Shown in pieces: positions 44,089-53,774 of a stretch of 64,000 nt of DNA. The notes under the pieces were generated by a model. It had not been told where the DNA came from, ran no database searches, and saw only the letters and a program-made list of their open reading frames with translations. Origin of the DNA: Lysobacter sp. ISL-50. Lineage in GTDB: Bacteria > Pseudomonadota > Gammaproteobacteria > Xanthomonadales > Xanthomonadaceae. Numbering within the stretch: position 1 is the first letter of the stretch; each line of letters begins with the position of its first letter. A program made the translations under genes and the position numbers. The DNA lies in assembly GCF_018612875.1 (NCBI RefSeq), contig NZ_JAGGRI010000037.1, forward strand, positions 1 to 64,000. The letters are read 5' to 3'.

Positions 44089-45594
44089 ATGCCCTTCTCC
44101 GCCGATTCGACGTCCCACACTCCCTGCGACGCCCCGCCGCCGCGCCGCTTCCGCCGCTGGCTCAAGCGCGCGCTCGCCGCGCTGCTGCTGGCCTGGATCG
44201 CGATGGGCGTCTACCAGGTCTACAAGCCGCTGCCGGCCGGAGTCAGCCAGTCCGGCCCGTTGCGCACCGCCGGCAACGTCGAACTGCTGACCGACATCAC
44301 CTGGACCGACGCCGGACAGGTCCGCCACAGCGATCAGCACGTGTTCGACGAAACCCTGCGCCTGATCGGCCAAGCCCAGCGCGTCGTGGTCGCGGACCAA
44401 TTCCTGTTCAACGATTTCGGCAGCGAAAGCGGCGGCGCGCGGTACCGCAAGCTCAGCCAGGAACTGGCCGACGCGTTGATCGCGCGCAAACGCGCGCAGC
44501 CCGGGCTGCACGCGGTGCTGATCACCGACCCGATCAACACCGTCTACGGCGGCCTGGCATCAAAGCGCCTGGACGCGCTACGCGCGGCCGGGGTCGAGGT
44601 GGTGATCACCGATCTGCGCAGCCTGCGCGCGCCGAACCCGGCCTGGTCGGGCCTGTGGCATCTGTGCTGCAGCTGGGCCGGCAACAGCGACGCCGGCGGC
44701 TGGCTGCCCAATCCGTTCGGCCCGGGCAAAGTCGGCCTGCGCAGCTGGCTGGCGCTGCTGAACCTCAACGCCAACCATCGCAAGACCCTGATCGTCGATC
44801 AGGGCGAAGACTGGACCGCGCTGGTCGCCTCGGCCAATCCGCACGACGCCAGCAGCCTGCACGGCAACCTCGCGCTACGCTTCAGCGGCACCGCCGCGCT
44901 GGACCTGCTGGCCAGCGAGCGCGCCGTCGTCGCGCTGTCCGGAGGCGCATGGCCGCAAGGCCTGCCGACCGCGGTGCCGCGCGAAAGCATCGTCGATACC
45001 ACCTCGGCGCCGCGCGTGCAGATCCTCACCGAAGGCAAGATCCGCGACGGCCTGCTCGCCGCGATCGACGGCGCCCACGGCGGCGACCGGCTGGACATCG
45101 CGGTGTTCTACTTCTCCCATCGCCGCCTCGTCGATGCCATGGTCGCCGCGCACAAACGCGGCGTCGGCGTGCGCGTGTTGCTCGACCCGAACGAAGACGC
45201 CTTCGGCCGCAAGAAGAACGGCGTGCCCAACCGCCAGGTCGCCGCCGAACTGCACGAGGCCGGCGTGCCGCTGCGCTGGTGCGACACCCACGGCGAGCAA
45301 TGCCACGCCAAACTGCTGCTGCGCAGCGACCGCGACGGCAAGATCGAATTGATCGCCGGCTCGGCCAACTACACCCGCCGCAACCTCGACGACTACAACC
45401 TGGAAAGCAGCGCGCGCGTGGTCGCCGAAGCCGACGCGCCGGTCGCGCGCAAGGCCGCGGCGTATTTCGAGCAAAGCTGGAGCAACGGCGGCGGCCGCAA
45501 CATCAGCACCGACTACCCCGCCTACGCCGACGAATCGGCGTGGCGCAAGGTCTGGTATCGCTTCAGCGAGGCGAGCGGATTGTCGAGTTTCTGA
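44089..45594 (+). CDS. Phospholipase D-like protein, membrane-anchored
   Basis: A 501-residue phosphodiesterase or transferase of the PLD superfamily. An N-terminal helix (ALAALLLAWIAMGVYQVY) anchors it with the rest in the periplasm. There are two catalytic HxK modules: NHRKTLIVDQGED (His230) and CHAKLLLRSDRDGK followed by GSANYTRRNLDDYNLE (His406). The superfamily includes phospholipases, cardiolipin synthases and nucleases, and the substrate here cannot be chosen. Start ATG 44089 is used. The gene ends inside the convergent CHAT gene's 3' end (32-base overlap). Confidence 0.88.
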   Translation: MPFSADSTSHTPCDAPPPRRFRRWLKRALAALLLAWIAMGVYQVYKPLPAGVSQSGPLRTAGNVELLTDITWTDAGQVRHSDQHVFDETLRLIGQAQRVVVADQFLFNDFGSESGGARYRKLSQELADALIARKRAQPGLHAVLITDPINTVYGGLASKRLDALRAAGVEVVITDLRSLRAPNPAWSGLWHLCCSWAGNSDAGGWLPNPFGPGKVGLRSWLALLNLNANHRKTLIVDQGEDWTALVASANPHDASSLHGNLALRFSGTAALDLLASERAVVALSGGAWPQGLPTAVPRESIVDTTSAPRVQILTEGKIRDGLLAAIDGAHGGDRLDIAVFYFSHRRLVDAMVAAHKRGVGVRVLLDPNEDAFGRKKNGVPNRQVAAELHEAGVPLRWCDTHGEQCHAKLLLRSDRDGKIELIAGSANYTRRNLDDYNLESSARVVAEADAPVARKAAAYFEQSWSNGGGRNISTDYPAYADESAWRKVWYRFSEASGLSSF

Positions 45595-48500
45595 TGGCGC
45601 CGCTCACTGGGCCCGCGGCGTCTCCCAGATCGGCCATTCCCGCCTGCTTCAAGGCCAAGATCAGCCGCGCCCAGTGCACCGAGTGTCCGGCGTCGGCATG
45701 CCCGGCGCAGAACTCGGCGAACTCGTACCAAAACCGCATGTAGACCATGATCGAATCGCGATCGGACACGGTCGCCGATATGTCCATGGCGCGCTGATAG
45801 TTGGCGAATATCTCGCGCGCTTCGCGCTCGTGATCCGAGCTGGACGAACCCTTCGGACTGGCCAGCAGCAACAGCCGCAGATCGGTCGAGTCCACGTCGT
45901 TCCAGAACTCGCAGGCTTCCTTGCGCCCGCGCAGTTTCTCTTCGCAGATCGCCACCATCTCGGCGTAAGCGACATTGCGACGCCGGTAGGAGCTGATGTC
46001 GTTCATGTCGGGCAGGTTCTTGCCCAGGCTGTCGGCGATGATGATCGCGCTGAGCACCTTCTGCGCCCACTCGGCGCTCAGATCCTTGAACAGGTCGCGC
46101 TCGGGCCGGCGCGCCGGCTTGCCGGTTTTCTCGCGAAGATTCTCCAACGCGCTGTCCAGGCCGCGGAAGGTGCCGTACACAACGTCCTGCAAAGCCTCTA
46201 TCTGCGCCTGCGGCTGGCCCTTGCGGCGCAGGAACCAGCGCCGGCAGTAGGTGCCGTAGAAGAACCAGACACCGGCGCTGTTCTCGAAGGTCGCGTAGTC
46301 CTTGAGCCTGGCCATCGCCGCATTGCCCTCCTGGATGCTCTGCCCGGGATCGCGCAATGTCAGCCGGGCGTGCGCGCGCCACAGCGCGGGCGGCAGCGAC
46401 CTGCGCGCCCTGATCCGGTCCTTGACCAGTTTCAGCGCCAGGCTATACAGGCCCAGGTTCTCCAGCGCCGCGATCGCCGCCATGCACACGTCCTCGCCGG
46501 CCAGCCAGCGCCCGCCCTTTACCCGCGCGGTCAAGGCTTGGCGCATCGCCGCCAGCGCTTCGGGCGCGGCGCCCATCGCCGCCACCGGCAGGTCTTCGAG
46601 CCAGCATTGATACTCGCTGTCGCTGACGAAGCGGGCCGGAGTCAGCGCCGAATCCCGCCGCGCCACCGCGTAGTGCGCGTCGCCGTAGCACTGATAGGCG
46701 CCCCAGGTCGAAGTGCGCTCGCCATGCAGGCGATAGGTGAGTTCGCGCGCTTCGCGCACCGCCCGGATGTAGTCCAGTCCGCGCCCGACCAGCGCGCCGT
46801 AGAACTCTTCCGCGAAGCATTGCGCCGCCGCGTCATCGACGGCCCAACCGGCCGCGACCACGGCGCGGCAGCCGATGTCCATGAAACTGTTCGCCAGATT
46901 GCTCGCCAGCAAGGGCGCGTTCAAGGCGACGCCGGCCTGTCGGCCCAGATGGCAGCAGTTGATGAACACCACCTCCGGCACCTGGGCCACGCATTCGCGC
47001 ACGTCCTCCGGCGTCAGCAGAATCAGGTGCTGGGCCGCGGCGGCCTGGCGTTCGCTGGAATCGCCGCGCTGGGCCGCGCCGTCGCCGTTCGCGAGCGGCC
47101 GCGAGGGCGCGCCGGCGCCGGTCTTGGACGGTTCCGAGCGCCGCGATTCCGACGCCAGCAGGCTGCCGATGACCATGCCGACCGCGGGCGTGCCGCCTTC
47201 CTCGCTCAATGGCGAGACATAATCGACGACGCCGTGGCCGGCGAAGTGAATGATCCGGTACGGCCGGCGCCCGAGTTCGTCGCGCACTTCCAGCGCGCTG
47301 GGCCGATCGAGATGGACGACTTCGAAACCGGCCGTGCGCAGCGCTTCGGCCACCACCGCCGCCTCGCGGCGCGCGCCCGGCAGCGGCGGCAGTCCCGACA
47401 CCGCCGGCTCGCCGATCACCAGCGCGGTGTTCTGCACCACGCGTTCGCGGCTCACGTAACAGGTGCTATGCAACTGACGGATCATGCCCGACTGCACCGA
47501 CAGCGGCGTTCGAGCGCCCGCGTCGGCCAATTCCCAGGGAATGCTCGCCGCGCCCTGATCCAGCCCCAGCAACAAGTCGTACTGCTCCAACGCGAAGCGC
47601 TTGAGGTCAAGCGGCAACAACTGGTGGAACAACACCCGGCCCAGGCTGGGATCGGTGCTGCGGCGCACATCGACCTCGCAAGCGTAGGCGCGAATTTCCG
47701 CGTTGTCGAAGCTGCGGCCGAAAATCGGCACCGCGGCCTGGATGCCCGGCAAGGAATAGCTCATGCGTCCGCCGCCGAGACTGCGGATCTCCAGACGCCG
47801 GATCGAGGCGACCGCATTGGCGCCGTCGCGCAGGCGCCGGCGCGCATCCGCGCGCCATTCCAGCTCCATTTCCGCTTCCGCCAGCTGGAAGCGCTCGCGG
47901 AATTCGGAGGTGGCCACGATCGCTTCGAGTTCGCTGACCAGTTCCAGGGCTTTGTCTTGATAGATTTCGATCAGCTCGATTTCGCCGATCACCCGCAACG
48001 CCGGCGCGCAGGCCGAACCGCGTCTTTCGATCAGCAGCTCTTGCGCGTCCTGCACGCCTTGCAGGATCGCGCGCGTGCATTCGGCCACGTTCATGCCGCT
48101 GAGCGAACTGCCGAGCAACACCAGACTGAAGGCGGTGCCGCCGCCGGCCACCGCGCTGTCGCCCAGCGCTTCGATGACCGCGGTGCCGTACCAATTGAGG
48201 ATGCCGCGCCGCACCGCGCGGCGCAGCCCGCCCACGGTGAGTTCGCCCGGACGGCCCAGGCCGACCACGACCGCGTAAGGCGAACGCTTGTCCGGCGTCT
48301 TCTGTTCGCGCTTGAACACCTGGCTGCTGTCGATCTCGCCCGGATACACGCCCAGGTCGGCCGAACGGCGCAGCTGCCCGGCGTAAAGCCGGTCCAGTTC
48401 GGCTTCCGAGCCGCGCATGGTGTCGCCCAGGTAATGACCGACGATGATCGGATGACGGGCGAAGCGCAGGCCGCCGTGCACCGCGCGCAGCTTGATCGGC

Positions 48501-51184
48501 TGCGTGCCTTCCGGTTCCAGGCGCTCGGCCGGCATCGGGCTCATGCCCATCAGCGCGCGATAGATTTCCGCCGGCGCGGGCCGGTACGGCAGTTGCGAGG
48601 CGTCCAGACCCCGCGCCGGATCGCTGCTGTCCAGCAGCACGCCGCGGCGGCTCTCGCGGAAATCGCGGTAGTGCGTGGCAAGCTTGCTGGTTTCGCCGCG
48701 ATCGAGAAGTTCGAAATAGCCCGCGAACGCCGCCTTGTACGCCGGCAGATCGCCATGCGACGCGTTGACGTAATAGGTCGGCACATTGTCGAGCACCCCC
48801 GAGGCGTAAGGCACGGTGCCGTCGCCCGGTCCGAGCACATAGCCGCCGGCCGCGTCGAGCTCGACGATGGTCGCGTCGCGCGCGCTCTCGGCGACGAAAC
48901 CGGCGATGTAGATCGTGTTCTTCAGCGGCAGCGCCGACATCGACGCTTCCAGCATCCTTCGGCCGCGCGCGGCCGACGCCAGCGCGGCGGCATCCAGCGA
49001 CGGCCGCCGCTCGGGCGCGATCGCGCGCTGCTCGAACAGGCGCGTCCATACCGCCTCGCTGGCCCAGTCCAGTCCCTGTACCGGCAGCAGTTCCAGGAAC
49101 CCCGGAAAGCTCGCCGCGACCGACAACAGCTGCTTGCGGTCCTGCGGCAGCGAGATGCAGTCGATCATGCCGATGAGCTTGTTGTCGCCCATCAGCGCTT
49201 TGACCACGGCCAGACTGCCGCGATTGGGCGTGCCCAACATCAACAGGCGGTTGTTCGGCGAGGCTTCGAAACGCCGCTTGAGATCGGCATGGCGCGCGAA
49301 CATCAGCCGCGCCACCAGTCCGCCCATCGAATGCGCGATCAGGCGCAGCGGCCGCGCGCTGCCCTCGGGCCATTGCTGGCGAATGCGCGCGGCCAGCGCG
49401 TCGGCGGCGATCCAGATCGGCTTGCGCCAGTCGTAGCCGGACGGCAGCACGATTTCGCCGCGGCGGCCGATTTCGTCCATCAGATCGCCGTAGGAATTCA
49501 CCGGCCACGAATCCAGCGGCCCGCCCGGATAGACCAGCGCGCTGTCCTGCGGCGGATAAGGCTGCTCCTGCTGGTTCTGGCTCAGATGCAGCTTGGCGAA
49601 GCGGCCGAGGGCGAAATCGCGCAAATCCACCCACAGCTTTCCGTAGCCGCGCAGTTCCAGCGCCGAGCCCATGATGCCGGGCAGCACCACGTTGATCGGC
49701 GCGTCGTTACGCGGCGGCACCCGGTTGGCGATCAGCTCCGGCCGCGGCTGGATACGGTCGAGCGCCTGCAATCTGGCGTAATCGGCGGCATCGCCGATCA
49801 GGCCGGTGCTGATGCGCTGCAGCGATTCGGGATTGTCGAAATACTTGAAGTGATCGACCCGCTGGGTCTGGTGAAAGAAATAGCGAATTCCCTCGTTGCG
49901 CGGCGCGCCGCCGAACATGCTCGCGGTCGGCACCACCAGATCGTGGCGCTCGCCGAAGAAGCCGTCGCTGACCAGCACTTTGAGCCGATGCAGCACGCCG
50001 TGGCCGACGCAGTCGCCGCCGACGATGGTCAGCCGCTGATCCAGCGACGGCGGCGCATCGTTGAGCAACCCCGCGAGCGCGCCGACCGGGCTCATGGACT
50101 CGATCCCCGGCAGCAGTTTGCGGTCCAGCCGCTTCTTGATCACCGTGGCGATCAGATCGAACACGAAGTCGGCGACTTGCTGAGCGCCCTGCGGCACGGC
50201 CAGACGCAGCACGTTCCAGAAGATGCTCAGCCAGCGGTCGAGCCGGTTGCTGGCCAACCAGGTGCCGCGCACCGGCGTGGCCACGCGCACGTAGCGGGTG
50301 ACGCGCACGCCCTTGTCGCGCAAGGTCCGCACCAGTTCGCGCAGTTCGTCGGCATCGGCCGGAAAACCGCGCGCATAGCGCTCCAGCTCGCGATCGCCGA
50401 ACGGCACCTCGGCCTGGATCCGCGACAGCAGCTCGCCGACCAGACCGCCGCGCGAATACGCCAGCAAATGCAGTTCCTGTCCTTCCGGAAGCGCACGCGC
50501 CAGGTCCAACGCGTTGCGTACCGGACTTTCGCCCAGGGTGCAATGATCGAACGCCAGCATCGCCTCGCCGTAGCGGCGGCGCAGCGCCTCCAGCGTCGGC
50601 GCGCCGGCCGGTTCCCACAATCCGCCGAAGGAGCCGCGGGCGTTCGAGAAGAAGCCGTGCAGCATCACCAGGGCCGGCTCCGGGCTGCGCTCGCTCATGC
50701 CGGCGCTGGCGTAGGGCGTGCGTTCATCGGTGCGCCACAATCCCAGGCCGTCGCGGCCTTCGAGCGGACGATGGTCGATGCGTCTGGCCACCTCGCGCGC
50801 GATCGCGTCGGCGGCCATGTCCTTGACCGGCCCCAGCCAATCGTCGATGTTCACGTCCATGATGCGCAGCGCGTGCACCATCAGATCGCCGCCGCCGCGC
50901 TCCAGCGAAGCCTCGCTCTTCAGGCGCAGCGGCGAGCCGGTCGAACGCGACGCGATCTCGCCGTCCAATTGCGCCGGCAGGTCCTGCGAACCGGTGAACA
51001 GCGAAACGCCTTCGCCCAGGTCGATACCGACGATCTGCTCGCCGGCGGGCAGATTCACCGAAGCGGCGGCGAGGTCTCGGCGCGAACCGAACGCGATCGT
51101 CTCGGTACCGGCGACCTTGACATGGCGGTAACGCTGGTCGGGAATTTGCGCGGATACGGCGTCCTTTGCTGGATCGTTCGACAT
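45563..51184 (-). CDS. Giant CHAT-protease protein with two lipase-like domains
   Basis: A 1873-residue multidomain protein without a signal peptide. Residues about 165-470 form an alpha/beta hydrolase (ALVMLHGFFSNARGSF; elbow LLAYSRGGLVG, Ser244). Residues about 505-850 form a second, LCAT/PGAP1-like one (INVVLPGIMGSALEL; elbow IAHSMGGLVARL, Ser619; later GDGTVPYASG and ASHGDLPAYK). Residues about 1190-1530 are a CHAT caspase-like protease with His1317 in HFAGHG and Cys1411 in VFINCCHLGRQ, both in the expected places. The C-terminal 350 residues are helical and could be a sensor or regulator. AGGAAGGA precedes the ATG. It is the last of four same-strand genes. A role in regulated self-proteolysis with lipid attack, such as immunity, is inferred. 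Confidence 0.88.
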   Translation of the reverse strand: MSNDPAKDAVSAQIPDQRYRHVKVAGTETIAFGSRRDLAAASVNLPAGEQIVGIDLGEGVSLFTGSQDLPAQLDGEIASRSTGSPLRLKSEASLERGGGDLMVHALRIMDVNIDDWLGPVKDMAADAIAREVARRIDHRPLEGRDGLGLWRTDERTPYASAGMSERSPEPALVMLHGFFSNARGSFGGLWEPAGAPTLEALRRRYGEAMLAFDHCTLGESPVRNALDLARALPEGQELHLLAYSRGGLVGELLSRIQAEVPFGDRELERYARGFPADADELRELVRTLRDKGVRVTRYVRVATPVRGTWLASNRLDRWLSIFWNVLRLAVPQGAQQVADFVFDLIATVIKKRLDRKLLPGIESMSPVGALAGLLNDAPPSLDQRLTIVGGDCVGHGVLHRLKVLVSDGFFGERHDLVVPTASMFGGAPRNEGIRYFFHQTQRVDHFKYFDNPESLQRISTGLIGDAADYARLQALDRIQPRPELIANRVPPRNDAPINVVLPGIMGSALELRGYGKLWVDLRDFALGRFAKLHLSQNQQEQPYPPQDSALVYPGGPLDSWPVNSYGDLMDEIGRRGEIVLPSGYDWRKPIWIAADALAARIRQQWPEGSARPLRLIAHSMGGLVARLMFARHADLKRRFEASPNNRLLMLGTPNRGSLAVVKALMGDNKLIGMIDCISLPQDRKQLLSVAASFPGFLELLPVQGLDWASEAVWTRLFEQRAIAPERRPSLDAAALASAARGRRMLEASMSALPLKNTIYIAGFVAESARDATIVELDAAGGYVLGPGDGTVPYASGVLDNVPTYYVNASHGDLPAYKAAFAGYFELLDRGETSKLATHYRDFRESRRGVLLDSSDPARGLDASQLPYRPAPAEIYRALMGMSPMPAERLEPEGTQPIKLRAVHGGLRFARHPIIVGHYLGDTMRGSEAELDRLYAGQLRRSADLGVYPGEIDSSQVFKREQKTPDKRSPYAVVVGLGRPGELTVGGLRRAVRRGILNWYGTAVIEALGDSAVAGGGTAFSLVLLGSSLSGMNVAECTRAILQGVQDAQELLIERRGSACAPALRVIGEIELIEIYQDKALELVSELEAIVATSEFRERFQLAEAEMELEWRADARRRLRDGANAVASIRRLEIRSLGGGRMSYSLPGIQAAVPIFGRSFDNAEIRAYACEVDVRRSTDPSLGRVLFHQLLPLDLKRFALEQYDLLLGLDQGAASIPWELADAGARTPLSVQSGMIRQLHSTCYVSRERVVQNTALVIGEPAVSGLPPLPGARREAAVVAEALRTAGFEVVHLDRPSALEVRDELGRRPYRIIHFAGHGVVDYVSPLSEEGGTPAVGMVIGSLLASESRRSEPSKTGAGAPSRPLANGDGAAQRGDSSERQAAAAQHLILLTPEDVRECVAQVPEVVFINCCHLGRQAGVALNAPLLASNLANSFMDIGCRAVVAAGWAVDDAAAQCFAEEFYGALVGRGLDYIRAVREARELTYRLHGERTSTWGAYQCYGDAHYAVARRDSALTPARFVSDSEYQCWLEDLPVAAMGAAPEALAAMRQALTARVKGGRWLAGEDVCMAAIAALENLGLYSLALKLVKDRIRARRSLPPALWRAHARLTLRDPGQSIQEGNAAMARLKDYATFENSAGVWFFYGTYCRRWFLRRKGQPQAQIEALQDVVYGTFRGLDSALENLREKTGKPARRPERDLFKDLSAEWAQKVLSAIIIADSLGKNLPDMNDISSYRRRNVAYAEMVAICEEKLRGRKEACEFWNDVDSTDLRLLLLASPKGSSSSDHEREAREIFANYQRAMDISATVSDRDSIMVYMRFWYEFAEFCAGHADAGHSVHWARLILALKQAGMADLGDAAGPVSGAIRNSTIRSPR

Positions 51185-51266
51185 GGCGTCCTTCCTGATA
51201 GCCGTAGTGATCGATGACGGCACCGGCGCGGCCGGCGCGCTTTCGGTTACGCGGGCGCAACGAGGA

Positions 51267-51818
51267 TCAGCGATCGCCGTCGCCGTCTTCGCGCGAGTCT
51301 TCGCGGGCGTCGCCGTGGCTCCAGCTGGCGCCCAGGTCGCCTTTGGTCTTGTCGTGCTGGTCCTCGCGCGAATCCGCGCACAGCATCAGCAACAGGTTCA
51401 ACGGCAAGCTCAGGTCGGCGCCCGGCGACCCCAACGGCGGCGCCAGCGGGCGGAACGACGGAGCCGCCAGGGCTTTGCGAAACACCGCGGTCTCGGCCAG
51501 CTCGCCATCGAGCTGGATCATTACGCGCGCGCCAGCGGCTTGCCGCGCCTGCAACAACTTTCGCTGAAGCGAATCCAGCAAATGCCGCGACAGTGCCCGC
51601 ACCAGATCCGGATCGGCGGCCAGATCCGCGGGGTTCTGGACATAGGCGGGCAGCTCTTCAGCCGCGCCGCCACCCAACTGCCACCATTCCCGCAGGGACG
51701 GTGCGGCCGAATGGCCTTTCGCCTGCGGTTCGGGCGAAACATGCAGCCGCCACTGACCCGGGTCAGCCTCGTCCTGGGTCAGGCTGAAGTGCAAGCCCGG
51801 TGGACCGATCGCGGTCAT
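51267..51818 (-). CDS. Unrecognised protein encoded upstream of the CHAT gene (183 aa)
   Basis: A cytoplasmic protein of unknown family. It has beta strands at the start (GLHFSLTQDEADPGQWRLHVSPE), a helical middle (ADPDLVRALSRHLLDSLQRKLLQARQAAG), a strand (RVMIQLDGELAETAVFRKALA), a hydrophobic segment (LPLNLLLMLCADSRED) and a highly charged tail (SREDGDGDR). It lies 82 bases before the CHAT gene on the same strand, so the two are likely cotranscribed. AGGGGG precedes the ATG. By position it could be the regulator or target of the CHAT protein. Confidence 0.7.
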   Translation of the reverse strand: MTAIGPPGLHFSLTQDEADPGQWRLHVSPEPQAKGHSAAPSLREWWQLGGGAAEELPAYVQNPADLAADPDLVRALSRHLLDSLQRKLLQARQAAGARVMIQLDGELAETAVFRKALAAPSFRPLAPPLGSPGADLSLPLNLLLMLCADSREDQHDKTKGDLGASWSHGDAREDSREDGDGDR

Positions 51819-52073
51819 CTGGAATCCCCCTGAAGAATCCTGCGTTCCTTGCTCTGAGGTGCGTCGATTTCACCTGGGCAACGCGAAGCCGTCGCGAAAA
51901 CGGACACCAGCAAGAAATCCGCGCCCCGCGAGCGGGGATTCGGCTGAGGCGAGCGCCCGTCTCACAGCCGCGATCGCGGATTCGCAATCGCAATGGTCCA
52001 GGTCGGTGGATCGCTCCGCGCGGCGAGACCGGCGGGTTTGCGGCCGGCGCGGTCCGTCCGGCAGGCCGCCAGA

Positions 52074-52337
52074 CTACGGAGCGAAGTTGCGATCCAGCCA
52101 AACGAGAAAGCGGCGAACGTCGCCGCTCATTTCTTCATCGCCAAGCAGGTAAGGACCGCCGCCGGGCCGATACAGCGCCATCGAGTGAAGCAAGCGTTCG
52201 CCGGGGGTGTCGTCTTCATCGTAGAACAAATCCGCAAGCTCGCCCTCAAGCTCGTGAAGGAGGACCCGGCTATTGTCGCCGTCGAGAAACCGCGCGAGCA
52301 ACGAGCGCAGTCGCGAATAATCGCGCGCCGCCGTCAC
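52074..52337 (-). CDS. Unrecognised small protein, translationally coupled (87 aa)
   Basis: It starts with GTG overlapping the upstream gene's TGA (GTGA, a 4-base overlap), which sets this start and implies coupled translation. The sequence (DYSRLRSLLARFLDGDNSRVLLHELEGELADLFYDEDDTPGERLLHSMALYRPGGGPYLLGDEEMSGDVRRFLVWLDRNF) is acidic and helical, a size and charge resembling bacteriocin or CDI immunity proteins, but no family was confidently recognised. The longer in-frame extension to 52400 is rejected because it overlaps the upstream gene. Confidence 0.7.
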   Translation of the reverse strand: MTAARDYSRLRSLLARFLDGDNSRVLLHELEGELADLFYDEDDTPGERLLHSMALYRPGGGPYLLGDEEMSGDVRRFLVWLDRNFAP

Positions 52338-53002
52338 GCCGGCGGCGCCTCGACGCCGGCCATGTAGCGCTCGACGCTGGGGCAGCCCAGCCGGCGCCAT
52401 TGACGATGTTCCATCTGGAAATAAGCGAGCATCGTTCCGTCCAAGCCGTCGCGCGCGGCTTCAGCGCCGTCGCGGCGATAGATCTCGGCGACGCGTTGGC
52501 GTTCCTCTTCCAGTTGCAACCTGTGTTCCGGCGACGGGGCGAGCCTCAGTTGAAATTCGGGCCGGGGCAGCGCTTCCAGCGAAGAACGTATCCGCGCCAG
52601 CGCGATCGACGATTCGGTCGGCGTCGCGCTGTCCAATTCGTCGATCGCCTGCAGCGCCAGATGAAGCGCATGCTGACGGTGTCGCGGATCGAGCGCGTCC
52701 AGCAAGGGCTGGCGATACGAGGCATGCGGCGACAAGGCCGCGAACCATGCGCCGAATATCGCTCCGCGCGGGCCGTGTTCGGACAACAGATCGCGCAGCA
52801 GGTAAAGATCGAGCGCGGCCATGCCGCGAAGGCTCATGTAGTGATTCGCCAAGGCTTCGTGCTGCGTGCGCGGGTACTCGGCCAGTTCACTTGCGTACTC
52901 GGTTGCGGCCGCGGCCATGGCCGCGAGAAAATTCGCGCTGCCTATGCCGACGCTGAACTGGCTTTGCGTGAGGCATCGAACGTCCTGGTCCAGATAATGC
53001 AT
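52334..53002 (-). CDS. Unrecognised helical protein (222 aa)
   Basis: A soluble, mostly helical protein (MHYLDQDVRCLTQSQFSVGIGSANFLAAMAAAATEYASEL..., DLYLLRDLLSEHGPRGAIFGAWFAALSP, HALHLALQAIDELDSATPTESSIALARIRSSLEALPRPEF). No known domain was identified. The internal ATG at 53002 is preferred to the longer frame (MSPATRRH, 53065). It is coupled to the 87-residue gene by a 4-base overlap, and the CHAT locus lies 255-1150 bases further on the same strand. The pair may be the front end of the same operon. Confidence 0.7.
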   Translation of the reverse strand: MHYLDQDVRCLTQSQFSVGIGSANFLAAMAAAATEYASELAEYPRTQHEALANHYMSLRGMAALDLYLLRDLLSEHGPRGAIFGAWFAALSPHASYRQPLLDALDPRHRQHALHLALQAIDELDSATPTESSIALARIRSSLEALPRPEFQLRLAPSPEHRLQLEEERQRVAEIYRRDGAEAARDGLDGTMLAYFQMEHRQWRRLGCPSVERYMAGVEAPPA

Positions 53003-53212
53003 GTCGCAAAGCCTGCCGGGTAAAGGTATCCGGGCAAGAGTATGGCGGCGGGTGGCCGGGCTCAAGTCGAGCGGGCGTCGTTTATGACTGAGGTTCCTCT
53101 GCCTGGGCTGGACAGTTTCTTCTCTACAGGAGTTTCTGACCTCAATCGTGGATCGAGACCGCCATCAACCCCGATCTCGCGCCCCCGGACGGGTTTGCCG
53201 TATCGTGCGCGC

Positions 53213-53728
53213 ATGGACGAACTGCGCTACCTGCAAGGTTACGGCGAACGCGTACTGAGCCAGGTGCGCGCGCTGATCGACAGCGGGCGCCTGCAGCAGA
53301 TGCTGCGCGACCGTTACAGCGCCGGCCATGAGGTGCGCGACGACAAGGCCTTGTTCGAATACGTGGTCGACATCAAAGAGCGCTACATGCGCAAGGCCGA
53401 TCCGCTCAACAAGGTGATCTACGACAACAAGCTGCACGTGGTGAAACACGCGCTGGGCACGCACACCGCGATTTCACGCGTGCACGGCGGCCGGCTCAAG
53501 GCCGCGCGCGAGATCCGCATCGCGACCTTGTTCCGCGACGCGCCGGCCGAGTTCCTGGAAATGATCGCGGTGCATGAACTCGCGCACCTCAAGCATCGCG
53601 AGCACGACAAGAGCTTCTACCAGCTGTGCGCCCACATGAGCGCCGACTACCACCAGCTCGAATTCGATCTGCGCCTGTACCTGACCCAGTTGGACATCCA
53701 GGCCAGATCCGGCAAGGACGCAACGTGA
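53213..53728 (+). CDS. YgjP-type metallopeptidase (M48-like)
   Basis: A 171-residue soluble protein with the zinc motif HELAHLKHREHDKSFY (His121, Glu122, His125, and His131), typical of the YgjP/M48 group. The N-terminal half is helical (LRYLQGYGERVLSQVRALIDSGRLQQMLRDRY). The E. coli relative is annotated as a UTP pyrophosphatase-like or metallohydrolase protein, so peptidase activity is not assured. The ATG at 53213 is chosen since the upstream frame has no homology-like character. It is divergent from the CHAT-linked genes. Confidence 0.88.
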   Translation: MDELRYLQGYGERVLSQVRALIDSGRLQQMLRDRYSAGHEVRDDKALFEYVVDIKERYMRKADPLNKVIYDNKLHVVKHALGTHTAISRVHGGRLKAAREIRIATLFRDAPAEFLEMIAVHELAHLKHREHDKSFYQLCAHMSADYHQLEFDLRLYLTQLDIQARSGKDAT

Positions 53729-53774
53729 CTGTAGCGGCGGCGCAGGCGTTCTCCACACCTGCGCGCACTCGCCG

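Noticed and set aside
45674-51217. An 1847-codon open frame on the plus strand
   Set aside because: Antisense shadow of the CHAT gene, with low-complexity Arg/Gln/His-rich translation and no domain.
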